From assembly GCF_001468035.1 (NCBI RefSeq), contig NZ_LNZA01000001.1, positions 827,020 to 891,019 of the forward strand: DNA of 64,000 nucleotides. Reading direction: 5' to 3'. The DNA comes from Legionella tucsonensis (lineage in GTDB: Bacteria > Pseudomonadota > Gammaproteobacteria > Legionellales > Legionellaceae). The translations under genes were made by a program, and so were the position numbers. Each line of letters starts with the position of its first letter. Within the stretch, counting starts at the first letter, position 1. This document shows positions 9,256 to 18,461 of the stretch, one piece after another. The notes beneath the pieces were generated by a model that made no database searches, was not told the DNA's origin, and worked only from the letters and a program-made list of their open reading frames with translations.

Positions 9256-9285
9256 TTGGCAAACCTTCACAGAATAAGCTATGAT
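9256..9285 (+). promoter_or_regulatory. sigma70-like promoter of the lipoprotein/FMO unit
   Basis: TTGGCA at 9256-9261 and TATGAT at 9280-9285 are separated by 18 bp. A transcript starting near 9292 would have a leader of about 28 nt. This is a by-eye match only. Confidence 0.45.
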
Positions 9286-9319
9286 TCTCGCTTTAAATAA
9301 TAAATAAAATAAAAATAAA

Positions 9320-10075
9320 ATGAAGTCATTCCAAAATAAAAAATTAGGCGTTTTCAGCTCATTTTTGTTTTCACTTATAACCATGAGTGTAGCGGGTTGT
9401 GTTGACTTATCAGGTGGCAGAGCTTCAGAGAAAAGACCAATTCCTAAAACTGCTCAGTCTGTTATTCACCAATCTGTAATCCCGAAAGCAGCGAAAAAAG
9501 CGAAGACAGTGAAAGTAAGCGGGTCGCAGCCCTATCATGGGGAAGTGCATACTATGTTAGGTGGGTTAGGGCTTTTTAGTACGGGGATGAGAACACTTAG
9601 CGGTACTGTTGAAGAAGAGTGCAATGTATCGGCACCTAGTGATATGTGGTACAACGCGGGAAATGTGACTCGTGAAATTGTTACTTATTATCAAAAGCAT
9701 AAGCAGCATAGACCCATTATACTTGTGGGACATTCTTTAGGCGCTAATGAGCAAATCAAGGTTGCACGTAATTTGAATAAAGCCGGAATTTCTGTGGACT
9801 TATTGGTTACTGTGGATGCTGTATCTCAAACTGTTGTGCCTCCTAACGTGAAACACGCGATGAATTTTTACAAATCTGGCTATGTGCCCATGTTTAGTGG
9901 TTTGAAGCTTAGAGCTGTAAATCCAGAGCAAACTCGTATTGACAACATTAATGTTGCTGCGATAAAAGGCATTACAGTGAATCATTTCACAATTGATAAA
10001 GATCCTGTTGTACAAGCAATGATAATGGAAGAAGTAAAAAAGGTGTTGAGTAATGCAAATAAAGCAAAAGGGTAA
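9320..10075 (+). CDS. lipoprotein with lipase-like GHSLG motif
   Basis: The 251-residue protein starts with a lipoprotein signal ending in the lipobox VAGC (Cys 27). A basic, low-complexity linker follows (about 35-67). The C-terminal domain contains LVGHSLGANE (Ser 139) after a beta-strand PIIL, the nucleophile elbow of alpha/beta hydrolases, with later Asp (TVDAV) and His (VNHFTID) residues in the right order for a triad. It is probably an envelope-anchored hydrolase or lipase-like protein; substrate unknown. No good Shine-Dalgarno precedes ATG 9320. Its end overlaps the next gene by 23 bp. Confidence 0.72.
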   Translation: MKSFQNKKLGVFSSFLFSLITMSVAGCVDLSGGRASEKRPIPKTAQSVIHQSVIPKAAKKAKTVKVSGSQPYHGEVHTMLGGLGLFSTGMRTLSGTVEEECNVSAPSDMWYNAGNVTREIVTYYQKHKQHRPIILVGHSLGANEQIKVARNLNKAGISVDLLVTVDAVSQTVVPPNVKHAMNFYKSGYVPMFSGLKLRAVNPEQTRIDNINVAAIKGITVNHFTIDKDPVVQAMIMEEVKKVLSNANKAKG

Positions 10076-11363
10076 AGAAAATTTTCCTCGTGTCTGCGTT
10101 ATCGGAGCAGGTCCAAGCGGGCTTGCTGCAATTAAAAATTTACAAGAGCAGGGTGTAACAGATATCACTGTATTTGAAAAAAATAATCAGATCGGTGGGA
10201 ATTGGGTATATGATGAGAAAAATAATCATTCCAGTGTTTATGAAACGACCCATATTATCAGTTCAAAACGTTGGTCGGAGTTTGAAGACTTTCCTATGCC
10301 AGCATACTATCCTGATTATCCATCCCATACTTTAGTTTTAGATTATTTTAGGAGCTATGCGAATCATTTTGATTTAATTAAATACATCCGCTTTAACACC
10401 AATGTTTTACAGGTAAAGCATACTGACCAGCATCAATGGAAAGTCACTTTTGAAAATAATCTGGGTGCCCATGAAGAATATTTTGATTATTTATTAGTCG
10501 CTAATGGACATCATTGGGATCCTTTTATGCCTGAATACCCAGGCGAGTTCTCTGGCAAGCTGCTTCACTCGCATCAATATAAGAAAGCTTCTGCTTTTAA
10601 GGGACAACGTGTTTTGGTAGTTGGAGGCGGTAACTCTGCTTGTGATATTGCTGTTGAAGTGGCGCGTGTTTCTCCGAAAACGTGCATCAGTATGCGCAGA
10701 GGTTATCATATTTTTCCTAAGTTTGTATTTGGTAAACCGACAGATGATGCAGTGGCAAAAATTAGATGGATGCCTTCTTGGTTAAGACAGAAAGCTCTGA
10801 GCTTTTTTGCTCGAATCCTACAGGGTAGATACGCTAAATATAAATTAATGAAACCAGATTGCGGTCCTTTAGAAATTCATCCAACGATTAATACAGAGCT
10901 GCTTTATTTTATTCGCCACGGTGAAATCTTCCCACGCCCAGGAATTACTCATTTCGAAGGAAATCGTGTCCATTTTACTCACGGTAAGTCGGAAGAGTTT
11001 GATACAGTGATTTTTGCTACAGGCTACAAAATAAGTTTCCCGTTTATTGACAAGCAAATTGCTGACTTCAGTAATTCAACAAAGATACCGCTTTATCGGA
11101 AAATGATGCATCCAGATTATGATAATCTATATTTTATTGGTTTGTGCCAGCCTCAAGGATGTATCTGGCCACTCGCTGATTATCAGTCAAAAATAGCTGC
11201 GCGCATCATTATGGGAACTTTAAAGCGGCCTGATAAACTGCATGAAAAAGCACATGAGGAGATGAATAAGCCTCATTACCGATTTAAATCGCATACACGA
11301 CATGCTGTAGAGGTTGATTATCATAAATTTCGTCGAGAATTATTGGATATGTTGGAAGCATAA
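10053..11363 (+). CDS. flavin-containing monooxygenase
   Basis: The 436-residue protein shows the FAD-binding GAGPSGLAAIKNL motif near the N-terminus, the FMO-type segment FSGKLLHSHQYK (family pattern FxGxxxHxxx[FY]) and the NADPH-binding VVGGGNSACDIAVEVA. The late ATGY motif (FATGYKISFP) is also present. Such enzymes oxygenate soft nucleophiles such as amines or sulfides; the substrate cannot be read from sequence. The ATG at 10053 lies inside the end of the lipoprotein gene with AAGG upstream, so the two are translationally coupled. Confidence 0.9.
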   Translation: MQIKQKGKENFPRVCVIGAGPSGLAAIKNLQEQGVTDITVFEKNNQIGGNWVYDEKNNHSSVYETTHIISSKRWSEFEDFPMPAYYPDYPSHTLVLDYFRSYANHFDLIKYIRFNTNVLQVKHTDQHQWKVTFENNLGAHEEYFDYLLVANGHHWDPFMPEYPGEFSGKLLHSHQYKKASAFKGQRVLVVGGGNSACDIAVEVARVSPKTCISMRRGYHIFPKFVFGKPTDDAVAKIRWMPSWLRQKALSFFARILQGRYAKYKLMKPDCGPLEIHPTINTELLYFIRHGEIFPRPGITHFEGNRVHFTHGKSEEFDTVIFATGYKISFPFIDKQIADFSNSTKIPLYRKMMHPDYDNLYFIGLCQPQGCIWPLADYQSKIAARIIMGTLKRPDKLHEKAHEEMNKPHYRFKSHTRHAVEVDYHKFRRELLDMLEA

Positions 11364-11376
11364 TCGAAGAAATTAT

Positions 11377-11409
11377 AGCCTAGGTTACGACTTTACTTTC
11401 ACCTAGGCT
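11377..11409. terminator. bidirectional hairpin between FMO and SDR genes
   Basis: AGCCTAGGT (11377-11385) and ACCTAGGCT (11401-11409) form a perfect 9-bp stem with a 15-nt loop between two convergent genes. T-runs are short on both sides. Confidence 0.6.
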
Positions 11410-11413
11410 CCAT

Positions 11414-12250
11414 TTAATTTCTGGATTCTTGCCGTTTAATGAGTGCACCCATTAATTTTTCAATATTAGTTACATGTGGGTTTTCTTGTAAAATCATAGC
11501 CTTGGTACGTTCCTCACAATATCCTTTTACTTCTTTATCTGGAAAAATATAGAATTTCTTTTGTTCCACTTCATGAACAATATGTTCTGCTATATCTATG
11601 GCAGGGCGCGAATGCGATAAAAGAGATTGCAACACATCATGAAAAGACGAATTTACATTAGTAGCATGAGATAAAAGTGATGTATCAGTAAAAGAGGGGA
11701 AAACTACTGAGACATCTACTGGTTTTTTCATGCGCAGCAGATCAAAAAACAATGATTCAGACAAAGCTAGTACTGCATGTTTTGACATGGCATAAGAAGC
11801 AGTTTGGGAACCCGTACATAGTGAATATAAGCTTGCTATGTTGATAATATGTGAATGGAAAGTTTGTTGGAATAAGAAAGGGATAAAAGCCTGAATGATA
11901 TGAATCATTCCATGTAAATTTACCTCCATAACTTTTTGAATATGTTCGGAACTCAAGTCCCAAAGGGGGCCTAATTGACCCATAATCCCAGCATTGTTAT
12001 AGATCCAATCAATACGCTTTAATTTACTCTCAACAAGGTATGCCAATTGTGCTATGTCATTAGGTTGAGTTATGTCACAAGAAATTTCTAGAATTTTCTC
12101 GGGGAATAGTGTCAATAATCGTTCGGCTTCCTGCTTAAGTTTAATTTCATCTTTATCTACCATAACTACAATATTACCGCGTTGTAAATTGACTTGGCTT
12201 AATGCTAAGCCAATTCCATTTGCAGCGCCGGTGATTACAGCCACTTTCAT
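11414..12250 (-). CDS. short-chain dehydrogenase/reductase
   Basis: The 278-residue protein has the classical SDR fold: TGAANGIGLAL cofactor motif near residue 7, the YNNAGIMG strand, a catalytic serine in NIASLYSL and YAMSKHA with the catalytic Tyr and Lys. Asp in VDKDE after the second strand suggests NAD preference, which is inference. The ATG at 12250 has a GGAAAG upstream. Substrate unknown; it converges on the FMO gene but no pathway link is evident. Confidence 0.87.
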   Translation of the reverse strand: MKVAVITGAANGIGLALSQVNLQRGNIVVMVDKDEIKLKQEAERLLTLFPEKILEISCDITQPNDIAQLAYLVESKLKRIDWIYNNAGIMGQLGPLWDLSSEHIQKVMEVNLHGMIHIIQAFIPFLFQQTFHSHIINIASLYSLCTGSQTASYAMSKHAVLALSESLFFDLLRMKKPVDVSVVFPSFTDTSLLSHATNVNSSFHDVLQSLLSHSRPAIDIAEHIVHEVEQKKFYIFPDKEVKGYCEERTKAMILQENPHVTNIEKLMGALIKRQESRN

Positions 12251-12303
12251 TTTCTTTCCTTTTGCTATAATTGTATAAATCTTACAAACATAAGGGTGTT
12301 ATT

Positions 12304-12450
12304 TTGAAAAACGGTGACGAAATACCAGAGCCTTATGAGTATCCTGATGAGCCTGATGAATATCCGACAGAACCAGAGCCTTATGAGCCTGAGAATCCTG
12401 GATCTCCTGAACCTGAGCCATCACAACCTTCTGAGCCAAACTGGGAGTAG
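12304..12450 (+). CDS. small acidic proline-rich peptide (48 residues)
   Basis: A TTG at 12304 preceded at 7 bases by AAGGG opens a frame of 48 codons ending in TAG. The product starts LKNGDEIPEPYEYPDEP and continues as repeated [DE]-[EP]-P-[DEY] units (YPDEPDEYP, EPEPYEPENP, EPEPSQPSEP) ending NWE. About half of the residues are Glu, Asp or Pro. A TATAAT lies at 12266-12271. Composition this regular over the whole frame and the good Shine-Dalgarno argue for a real gene, although TTG start and short length keep it uncertain. No family recognised; it would be an acidic, disordered peptide. Confidence 0.45.
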   Translation: MKNGDEIPEPYEYPDEPDEYPTEPEPYEPENPGSPEPEPSQPSEPNWE

Positions 12451-12454
12451 TTAC

Positions 12455-12546
12455 GTAGCCTGGGTGAAGGCGTAAGCCGTAACCCGGGATCGTAAGATTC
12501 ATATCCAGAAACTCGGGTTACGGCTTACGCCTTCACCCAGGGCTAC
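12455..12546. repeat. CCTGGGTGAAG-type hairpin repeat, full copy
   Basis: Arms 12455-12488 and 12512-12546 are inverted copies with one mismatch and one extra base, i.e. about 34 bp of stem around a 23-nt loop. The arm reads GTAGCCTGGGTGAAGGCG then TAAGCCGTAACCCGGG. It lies directly after the small peptide gene, so it could also end that transcript. It is the best conserved of six related copies in the window. Confidence 0.75.
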
Positions 12547-12576
12547 AAAACACACAGCGAGCGCACTCACGTTATA

Positions 12577-13356
12577 TTAATTCCCAGTTATAAGCTGATC
12601 TAGAGCTTCTCCTATATCTTTGGCTCTCATTAGACTTTCTCCAATGAGAAAAGTATTAATCCCATGGGATTGCATCAAATTTATGTCTGAATGTGTATTA
12701 ATACCACTTTCAGTAATAGTTATTTTATCTTGGGGGATGTATTGTCTTAACTGGATACTGAGTTGGATATCTGTCTTAAAAGTATGTAGACTACGATTAT
12801 TAATGCCAATTAAAGGCGTGGGTAACTGTAAAGCGCGATCCAGCTCTTCTTTATTATGGCTTTCCACAAGTACCGCCATTTCCAGCTCATGTGCTAATTG
12901 GCAGAAATCTGCTAACTGCACATCATCAAGTAAAGCGACAATAAGTAAGATACAGTCCGCACCTAATGTTAAGCTTTCATAAATTTGATAAGAATCAAGA
13001 ATAAAGTCCTTCCGTAGTACAGGTAATTTACAATGTGATTTTGCTTGGACTATATAATCAGGGTGCCCCTGAAAAAAATCTACATCAGTAAGCACTGAAA
13101 GGCAGCGTGCACCATGATTCTCATAGGTTGTAGCGATCTCTTTCACATTGAAATCCTCTCGAATCAATCCTTTGCTTGGAGAGGCTCGTTTAATTTCTGC
13201 AATAATTGCCGGAGTTTTCTTAGCTTGCAGCGCGGTAATGAAATCACGTCGCTCCATAATGGGTTGTTGTGTTAATAAATCTAATGGTTTATTTTTCTTT
13301 GCGAGAGCAACTTCTTCCTGCTTACGTTGGGCAATACGTTGTAACATGCTATTCAT
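12577..13356 (-). CDS. trpC: indole-3-glycerol phosphate synthase
   Basis: TrpC closes the indole ring of CdRP in tryptophan synthesis. The 259-residue TIM barrel has [12 protein letters not shown] (catalytic Lys), [25 protein letters not shown] and ITESGI in the family order. It is the monofunctional form, without a fused TrpF. The start at 13356 overlaps the trpD stop by 8 bp. No trpF, trpB or trpA follows; instead a repeat region is found, so the pathway is split in the genome. Confidence 0.95.
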   Translation of the reverse strand: MNSMLQRIAQRKQEEVALAKKNKPLDLLTQQPIMERRDFITALQAKKTPAIIAEIKRASPSKGLIREDFNVKEIATTYENHGARCLSVLTDVDFFQGHPDYIVQAKSHCKLPVLRKDFILDSYQIYESLTLGADCILLIVALLDDVQLADFCQLAHELEMAVLVESHNKEELDRALQLPTPLIGINNRSLHTFKTDIQLSIQLRQYIPQDKITITESGINTHSDINLMQSHGINTFLIGESLMRAKDIGEALDQLITGN

Positions 13357-14383
13357 GATGCGATTCTTTATTTAAAGTTTGGGTTAATTGGTTAAGTTGT
13401 GTAAAACAATTGTAGGCTTTACCGTTATCTATAACGATTTTGGCCTGCTCTAATGCGTGTACAAAAGAAATATCTCCATGAGCGCAGTAAATTGTTGCAG
13501 CAGAATTCAATAAAACCATGTCACGTGCTGCACCCTGTTTTCCAGAAAACACTGCTTGAATCAATTCTAAACTTTGAACGGGTGAATCAACAACAACTTC
13601 ATTTAAAGAGTGATGTTTGATGTTATAATCTTCTGGATTAATTATCCAGTGATTAAAATCCCCTTCTCGATACTCAATGACATTTGTAGGTGCTGCAATA
13701 CTGATTTCATCTAAACCATCTTGGGAGCTTACTACTAAGGCTCTTTCACTACCTAAGCGAGCAAGAACTGTAGCTAATGGTTTTTGCCAATCTGTTGAAA
13801 ATACACCAACAACTTGTTTTTTTACTCGAGCAGGATTAATTAAGGGGCCAAGTAGATTGAATAAAGTTCGAATGCCAAGTTGTTGTCGCGCTGTTCGTGC
13901 ATGTTGCATCGCTGGATGGTAGTGGGGGGCAAATAAAAATGCTAAGCTGCATTGTTGAACGCACGTTTTTATTTGCTGATCGGATAGGTTTAATATAAAG
14001 CCTGCTTGTTCTAATAAGTCGGCACTACCGCTACGACTAGAGACAGAACGATTGCCATGTTTTGCGACTGGGTATCCTGCTGCGGCTACTACAAAGCTGC
14101 ATGCCGTTGAGACATTAAAAGTGTTTTTGCCGTCTCCGCCTGTCCCAACGATATCAATTAGGTCAGTACCTAATTCTATCGGGTGGGCCAATTGTTGCAT
14201 CACTTCAGCAGCAGCAATTAATTCATCAGTTGTTTCACCTTTCATACGCATGAGCGCTAAAAAAGTCGCGATTTGTACGTCATTATATTGACCTGACATA
14301 CAGGCATGAATGACTGTTTGCATTTGCTCTGGATTTAAATTTTTTTTTGCGATGAGATGTTCAAACAGAAGATTGGGTTTCAT
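13349..14383 (-). CDS. trpD: anthranilate phosphoribosyltransferase
   Basis: TrpD joins anthranilate to PRPP. The 344-residue protein carries the PRPP-binding [14 protein letters not shown] and [21 protein letters not shown] motifs and the usual N-terminal helical domain. Its 5' end overlaps trpG by 23 bp and its 3' end overlaps trpC by 8 bp, so trpGDC is a tightly coupled operon. Confidence 0.96.
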   Translation of the reverse strand: MKPNLLFEHLIAKKNLNPEQMQTVIHACMSGQYNDVQIATFLALMRMKGETTDELIAAAEVMQQLAHPIELGTDLIDIVGTGGDGKNTFNVSTACSFVVAAAGYPVAKHGNRSVSSRSGSADLLEQAGFILNLSDQQIKTCVQQCSLAFLFAPHYHPAMQHARTARQQLGIRTLFNLLGPLINPARVKKQVVGVFSTDWQKPLATVLARLGSERALVVSSQDGLDEISIAAPTNVIEYREGDFNHWIINPEDYNIKHHSLNEVVVDSPVQSLELIQAVFSGKQGAARDMVLLNSAATIYCAHGDISFVHALEQAKIVIDNGKAYNCFTQLNQLTQTLNKESHHE

Positions 14384-14942
14384 ATTTTAAGAAATTCTCT
14401 AATAATTGCAGTCCATATTGACTTAATATTGCTTCTGGGTGGAATTGTAGACCAAAAACAGGATAGTGACGATGCGAAATTGCCATAATTGTATCATCAT
14501 ATACCCATGCATCGATAGATAAACAGTCTGGAAGACTGTTTTTATCTACCGCCAAGGAATGATAACGAGTTGCTTTGAAATAGTTCGGAATATTTTTAAA
14601 AATTCCTTGTTGATTATGTTCTATAGTTGATGTTTTTCCATGCATGATTTCCGGGGAAGGAATTATTCGACCGCCAAAGACTTGGGCGATACTTTGGTGT
14701 CCAAGACAAATACCTAATATAGGAATGGTACGATAAAATGTACGAATAGTCTCCATAGAAATACCTGCATTATTAGGTGCTTTTGGTCCTGGTGAGATGA
14801 CCAAGTATGTAGGAGAAAGTTTTTTTATTTGGCTCACACTGATTTGATCATGGGTGTAAACACATACTTCCTGATTAAGGTATTGGAAATATTGTACCAG
14901 GTTGTAAGTAAATGAGTCGTAATTGTCAATAATGAGTAGCAT
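14361..14942 (-). CDS. trpG: anthranilate synthase component II (glutamine amidotransferase)
   Basis: The 193-residue class I glutamine amidotransferase supplies ammonia to TrpE. It has the nucleophile motif GICLGHQSI and the His-Glu pair in LQFHPEAIL. Family members may also serve PabB in folate synthesis; the trpD and trpC neighbours favour TrpG, but dual use is possible. It is the first gene of the trpGDC operon; no attenuator-type leader peptide was seen before it, only a repeat. Confidence 0.92.
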   Translation of the reverse strand: MLLIIDNYDSFTYNLVQYFQYLNQEVCVYTHDQISVSQIKKLSPTYLVISPGPKAPNNAGISMETIRTFYRTIPILGICLGHQSIAQVFGGRIIPSPEIMHGKTSTIEHNQQGIFKNIPNYFKATRYHSLAVDKNSLPDCLSIDAWVYDDTIMAISHRHYPVFGLQFHPEAILSQYGLQLLENFLKYETQSSV

Positions 14943-14970
14943 GTTTAAATAAAATTAGTTGATGTGTGTA

Positions 14971-15046
14971 CCTGAGTGCAGCGCAGCGAAACCAGGGAAT
15001 GTATATTCAATAAACCCTAGGTTCTACTGCGCTGCGCCCAGGGTGC
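14971..15046. repeat. CCTGGGTGAAG-type hairpin repeat between lptB and trpG
   Basis: CCTGAGTGCAGCGCAGCGAA (14971-14990) continuing ACCAGGG pairs with CCCTAGGTTCTACTGCGCTG and CGCCCAGGG to form an imperfect hairpin. It fills most of the 113-bp gap between the lptB stop and the trpG start, so on the minus strand it lies downstream of lptB and may help separate the two units. Confidence 0.6.
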
Positions 15047-15055
15047 AATTTTATT

Positions 15056-15781
15056 TTATAAAGTGAACTCTTCGCCTAAATAAACAGCCCTTACTTGTTG
15101 ATTGGCCAGTATAATATTGGGGGTTCCTTCGCACAATATTTTTCCTTGGCTGACAATATAGGCCCGTTCGCATATATCCAAGGTTTCCCTTACATTATGA
15201 TCGGTAATTAAAACGCCAATGCCCTTATTACATAAATGTTGGATTATTTTTTTAATATCAATAACCGAAATTGGATCGACTCCAGCAAAGGGCTCATCAA
15301 GAAGGATGAAAGATGGCTCTATTGCAAGGGCTCTTGCAATTTCAACACGTCGTCGTTCTCCCCCGGATAAAGACATACCTAGACTTTTATGAAGATGTGA
15401 AATATGGAATTCTTGAAGCAACAGATCCAGTTTTTCTTCACGAGCCTGTTCGTTTAAATCAGCCCTTAGTTCTAGAATGGCCATGATATTCTCTGCCACA
15501 GAGAGCTTACGAAAAACAGAAGCTTCTTGGGGAAGATAGCTAATCCCTAAGCGTGCTCTTTGATGCATGGCGTGTGTTGTTATATCTTGGTCGGACAGTA
15601 AAATTTGACCTTCATCGCATGATTGCAAACCGACTATCATATAAAAACAGGTTGTTTTTCCTGCTCCATTAGGTCCTAACAGGCCAACGCACTCACCTTT
15701 TTTAATATGGATGCTGATGCCATTAACCACAGTTCGCGATTTAAACGATTTTTTTAGATTTCGCGCTTCCAGGATGCTCAT
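15056..15781 (-). CDS. lptB: LptB, ATPase of the LPS export ABC transporter
   Basis: LptB powers extraction of LPS from the inner membrane with LptF/LptG. The 241-residue protein has Walker [10 protein letters not shown], signature [15 protein letters not shown] and Walker [14 protein letters not shown], followed by the H-loop TDHNVRE, all diagnostic of LptB. Its start overlaps the lptA stop by 4 bp. Unlike many genomes, rpoN does not follow; trpG does, after a repeat. Confidence 0.95.
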   Translation of the reverse strand: MSILEARNLKKSFKSRTVVNGISIHIKKGECVGLLGPNGAGKTTCFYMIVGLQSCDEGQILLSDQDITTHAMHQRARLGISYLPQEASVFRKLSVAENIMAILELRADLNEQAREEKLDLLLQEFHISHLHKSLGMSLSGGERRRVEIARALAIEPSFILLDEPFAGVDPISVIDIKKIIQHLCNKGIGVLITDHNVRETLDICERAYIVSQGKILCEGTPNIILANQQVRAVYLGEEFTL

Positions 15782-16287
15782 GATGGTTTCTTTTCTGGAC
15801 GATAAATAATGGTTATTCTTTTACTGCCGTTACCTTGAGACAAAACATGTTGTTTTACAGTGTCATAGCTTATTTTTGCAGCAGAAAAAGAATTTTCTCC
15901 TTGTTCTACTCGAGCATTCCCTATTAACTCAATCAAATGACGCAGTGGATAATAACGAATGGTGTCTGCATAGGCATGTACTGGCGGTTTCTTGGGATCG
16001 GTTATTGTCCAATAATGCGCTTGTTTCCCAGGAGTTCCGGTAGCTATAGCGATCTCAAGCTGATTTTTTTCATTTCCTAGAGTCACTGCTTTAGCGGCTT
16101 GCAGATTTGTTGTACCTTGTACTAATTCAACATTGCCAGTATAAATCCCTTTATGCTCCTGTTGACTGAGATCAGCTGAGTCCGCCATTACATGCATTAC
16201 TTTTTCTTTATCTTCTGTAAGAGCATAAGCAAAAGAAGCGAACATTAAAAGAAAGAGCAGACCGTAGTTAACCATGCGCGGGAACAT
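15778..16287 (-). CDS. lptA: LptA, periplasmic LPS-bridge protein
   Basis: The 169-residue protein has a signal peptide ([18 protein letters not shown]) and the OstA-like beta-jellyroll pattern, with [18 protein letters not shown] and [17 protein letters not shown] typical of LptA. It forms the bridge carrying LPS across the periplasm. The frame is open to 16302, but the ATG at 16287 has GAGG just upstream while 16302 has none. It overlaps lptC by 20 bp. Confidence 0.92.
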   Translation of the reverse strand: MFPRMVNYGLLFLLMFASFAYALTEDKEKVMHVMADSADLSQQEHKGIYTGNVELVQGTTNLQAAKAVTLGNEKNQLEIAIATGTPGKQAHYWTITDPKKPPVHAYADTIRYYPLRHLIELIGNARVEQGENSFSAAKISYDTVKQHVLSQGNGSKRITIIYRPEKKPS

Positions 16288-16843
16288 AACTTCCTCTTGC
16301 ATGGTGGAGTAACTCTACTCTTTTTTCATCAAGATAAGCATTCATTCCAGTTGATTGAATAATATTACCTGGTTGTTCGTATGTTACAAGCACATCGGAA
16401 CTTGCTTTCTTTTCTTTTGGATAATAAGTTACTTCTTCTGTTTTTAAAGTACTTTCTTGTGAATTATTTCCTTTTTTTTGGCGCACAACAACATTACCTG
16501 TAAAGGTAATTTGTTTCCCTCCTTCAAATGATTTGGCTTTGGTTGAGCTAATATCCCAGGGTGGTTGTTCTTCTTTCTGGCTTACAACAATATGCGGATT
16601 CTGAAATAAATAGACATTATCTTTTTGAATATGCTGCATGAAGGGGGCGGTAAGCACATTGGCAAGCACTCCTTGTTGATTAAACTGACGTACTATAACG
16701 TTAGAAATAGTAGTATCTACTGAATTCGCGAGGGCTTCACTATCCAGGCGAATTAATATTCTTGAGTGGCTGTAATACCATCCTGAACACGCCAGAAGAA
16801 TCAAAGTAAAAAAAAGCCACATGAATTGTTTTGTTGCATTCAT
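16268..16843 (-). CDS. lptC: LptC, inner-membrane LPS export protein
   Basis: The 191-residue protein has one N-terminal membrane anchor (LFFTLILLACSGWYYS) and a periplasmic OstA-like domain with ITFTGNVVVRQKKG and TGMNAYLDEKRVELLHHARG near the C-terminus. It docks LptA to LptBFG. It abuts kdsC upstream by sharing one base and overlaps lptA downstream, the standard kdsC-lptC-lptA-lptB arrangement. Confidence 0.92.
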   Translation of the reverse strand: MNATKQFMWLFFTLILLACSGWYYSHSRILIRLDSEALANSVDTTISNVIVRQFNQQGVLANVLTAPFMQHIQKDNVYLFQNPHIVVSQKEEQPPWDISSTKAKSFEGGKQITFTGNVVVRQKKGNNSQESTLKTEEVTYYPKEKKASSDVLVTYEQPGNIIQSTGMNAYLDEKRVELLHHARGSYVPAHG

Positions 16844-17367
16844 TATTTTAGATAACCTGTTATCGCCAAATCCATCTTGTTTTGTGCATTAAGAATAAGG
16901 TCGCATAACTCGCGTACTGCTCCACGACCACCTGGTAGAGACGTCTGCCACATGGCAATTTCTTTAATTTGGTATACTGCATTGGCAACCGCAACGCTAA
17001 GGCCGACTTGTTCCATAATTGGAGCATCAGGAATATCATCACCAATATAAGCAAAATGCTCATCCTGAAGATTTAATTTATTCTTCAGCTGTTTGTATGT
17101 CTCCTGTTTATCCAATTGAGCTTTATAATAATGGATAATACCTAATTGTTGCATTCTGTGATCCACTACAGCATTGCACGAACCAGTAATAACCGCTACC
17201 TCAATTCCAGCAGCCATAAGTAATTTTAAACCCACTCCATCATGAATATGGAATGTTTTTAATTCATTAAAATGATTATCAATATACAAAAGGCCATCAG
17301 TAAGAACCCCATCCAAATCACAGATAAGGCATTTAATATTTTTAGCTCGTTCAATTAATTTATTCAT
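16843..17367 (-). CDS. kdsC: 3-deoxy-D-manno-octulosonate 8-phosphate phosphatase
   Basis: KdsC removes phosphate from Kdo-8-phosphate. This 174-residue HAD phosphatase without a cap has the nucleophile motif ICDLDGVLTDG, the second motif VITGSC and the third YIGDDIPDAPIM. It lies directly between kdsD and lptC with no gaps. Confidence 0.95.
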   Translation of the reverse strand: MNKLIERAKNIKCLICDLDGVLTDGLLYIDNHFNELKTFHIHDGVGLKLLMAAGIEVAVITGSCNAVVDHRMQQLGIIHYYKAQLDKQETYKQLKNKLNLQDEHFAYIGDDIPDAPIMEQVGLSVAVANAVYQIKEIAMWQTSLPGGRGAVRELCDLILNAQNKMDLAITGYLK

Positions 17368-18330
17368 TTAAAAGACGCCTGCTTTTAATAAATCATGAAG
17401 ATGAAGAACAGCTTCTGGACGCTTTTCTTCATCGATGACAATTAATGAAGTGATGCTGTGTTTTTGCATAATAGCTAAGGCTTCGGCAGCAAGCATTCCC
17501 TTAGGAATTGTACATGCATTACGCGTCATGACTTCTTTTATTGGAGTCGTATTGATATCATACTGGCGTGTTAAAGTCCTGCGAACATCTCCATCTGTAT
17601 AGACTCCAACAAGATACCCCTTATGATCGATAACGCACGTCATACCCAATTTTTTATCTGTTACTTCAATGAGCGCTTCACTCACTGTTGCATTTTCATG
17701 CACAAGCGGAAGTTGCACTCCCTGATGACAGAGATCGTCAATACGCAGCAAAAGTCGTTTACCCAGAGATCCTCCTGGATGCGACAAAGCGAAATCTTCC
17801 TCACTAAATCCTCTGGCCTGCAAAAGTGCAATCGCCAGTGCATCGCCCATAACTAAGGCAACAGTAGTACTGGTTGTTGGCGCAAGACCAAGTGGACATG
17901 CTTCCTGTTTGATGCTGACATCTAAATTAACATCTGCTGCGTTCGCTAAAGTTGATTCAGAGTTTCCAGTCAAAGTAATCAAAGGGACTTCTAATCGCTT
18001 TAATAAAGGAAGTAAAGTGACTAATTCTAACGTGTTGCCCGAGTGAGAAATAGCAATTACGGTATCTTGTCGGGTAATCATTCCCAGATCCCCATGGCTT
18101 GCTTCACCTGGATGCATAAAAAATGAGGGGCTTCCTGTACTTGATAAAGTAGCAGCAACTTTATTCGCTATATGACCTGATTTTCCCATGCCAGTTACGA
18201 CGATCCGTCCTTTACAGGCAAGCAACAATTCACAGGCTTTTTCAAATCGGCTATCGATTCGCTGGGTTAACTCAAAGACAGCTTGTGCTTCAGTTTCAAT
18301 AACAGCAAGTCCAAGTGTACAGAAATTCAT
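17368..18330 (-). CDS. kdsD: D-arabinose 5-phosphate isomerase
   Basis: KdsD makes arabinose 5-phosphate, the first precursor of Kdo. The 320-residue protein has a SIS domain (VVTGMGKSGHIANKVAATLSSTG, with ISHSGNTLEL) and two C-terminal CBS domains from about residue 205. It is the first gene of the kdsD-kdsC-lptC-lptA-lptB operon and diverges from the mla operon across 131 bp. Confidence 0.95.
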   Translation of the reverse strand: MNFCTLGLAVIETEAQAVFELTQRIDSRFEKACELLLACKGRIVVTGMGKSGHIANKVAATLSSTGSPSFFMHPGEASHGDLGMITRQDTVIAISHSGNTLELVTLLPLLKRLEVPLITLTGNSESTLANAADVNLDVSIKQEACPLGLAPTTSTTVALVMGDALAIALLQARGFSEEDFALSHPGGSLGKRLLLRIDDLCHQGVQLPLVHENATVSEALIEVTDKKLGMTCVIDHKGYLVGVYTDGDVRRTLTRQYDINTTPIKEVMTRNACTIPKGMLAAEALAIMQKHSITSLIVIDEEKRPEAVLHLHDLLKAGVF

Positions 18331-18461
18331 AGGCTATTGGATATTTTTTGTTTATTTTTCATTCTAACAAAAAAACATTTGAATAAATAGGATTAAACAC
18401 CTCATTTTTTTTTTCGATCCAGTATATACTTCTACTTTTGGCTATAACCGGAAAAGAGAAT

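Larger units (their letters stand above)
9001..9319. other. intergenic gap between xseA and the lipoprotein gene
   Basis: This 319-bp gap between divergent genes holds a palindromic repeat (9036-9163) and a promoter-like pair (9256-9285). No convincing small gene was found; a 68-residue plus-strand frame entering xseA from here is an antisense shadow. Confidence 0.6.

Noticed and set aside
9800-10168. 122-residue minus-strand frame
   Set aside because: Antisense to the overlapping lipoprotein and FMO genes, both of which have clear family motifs.
12299-12502. 67-residue minus-strand frame
   Set aside because: It is the complement of the small Glu/Pro-rich peptide gene and the long hairpin repeat, starts inside the repeat and lacks a ribosome binding site.
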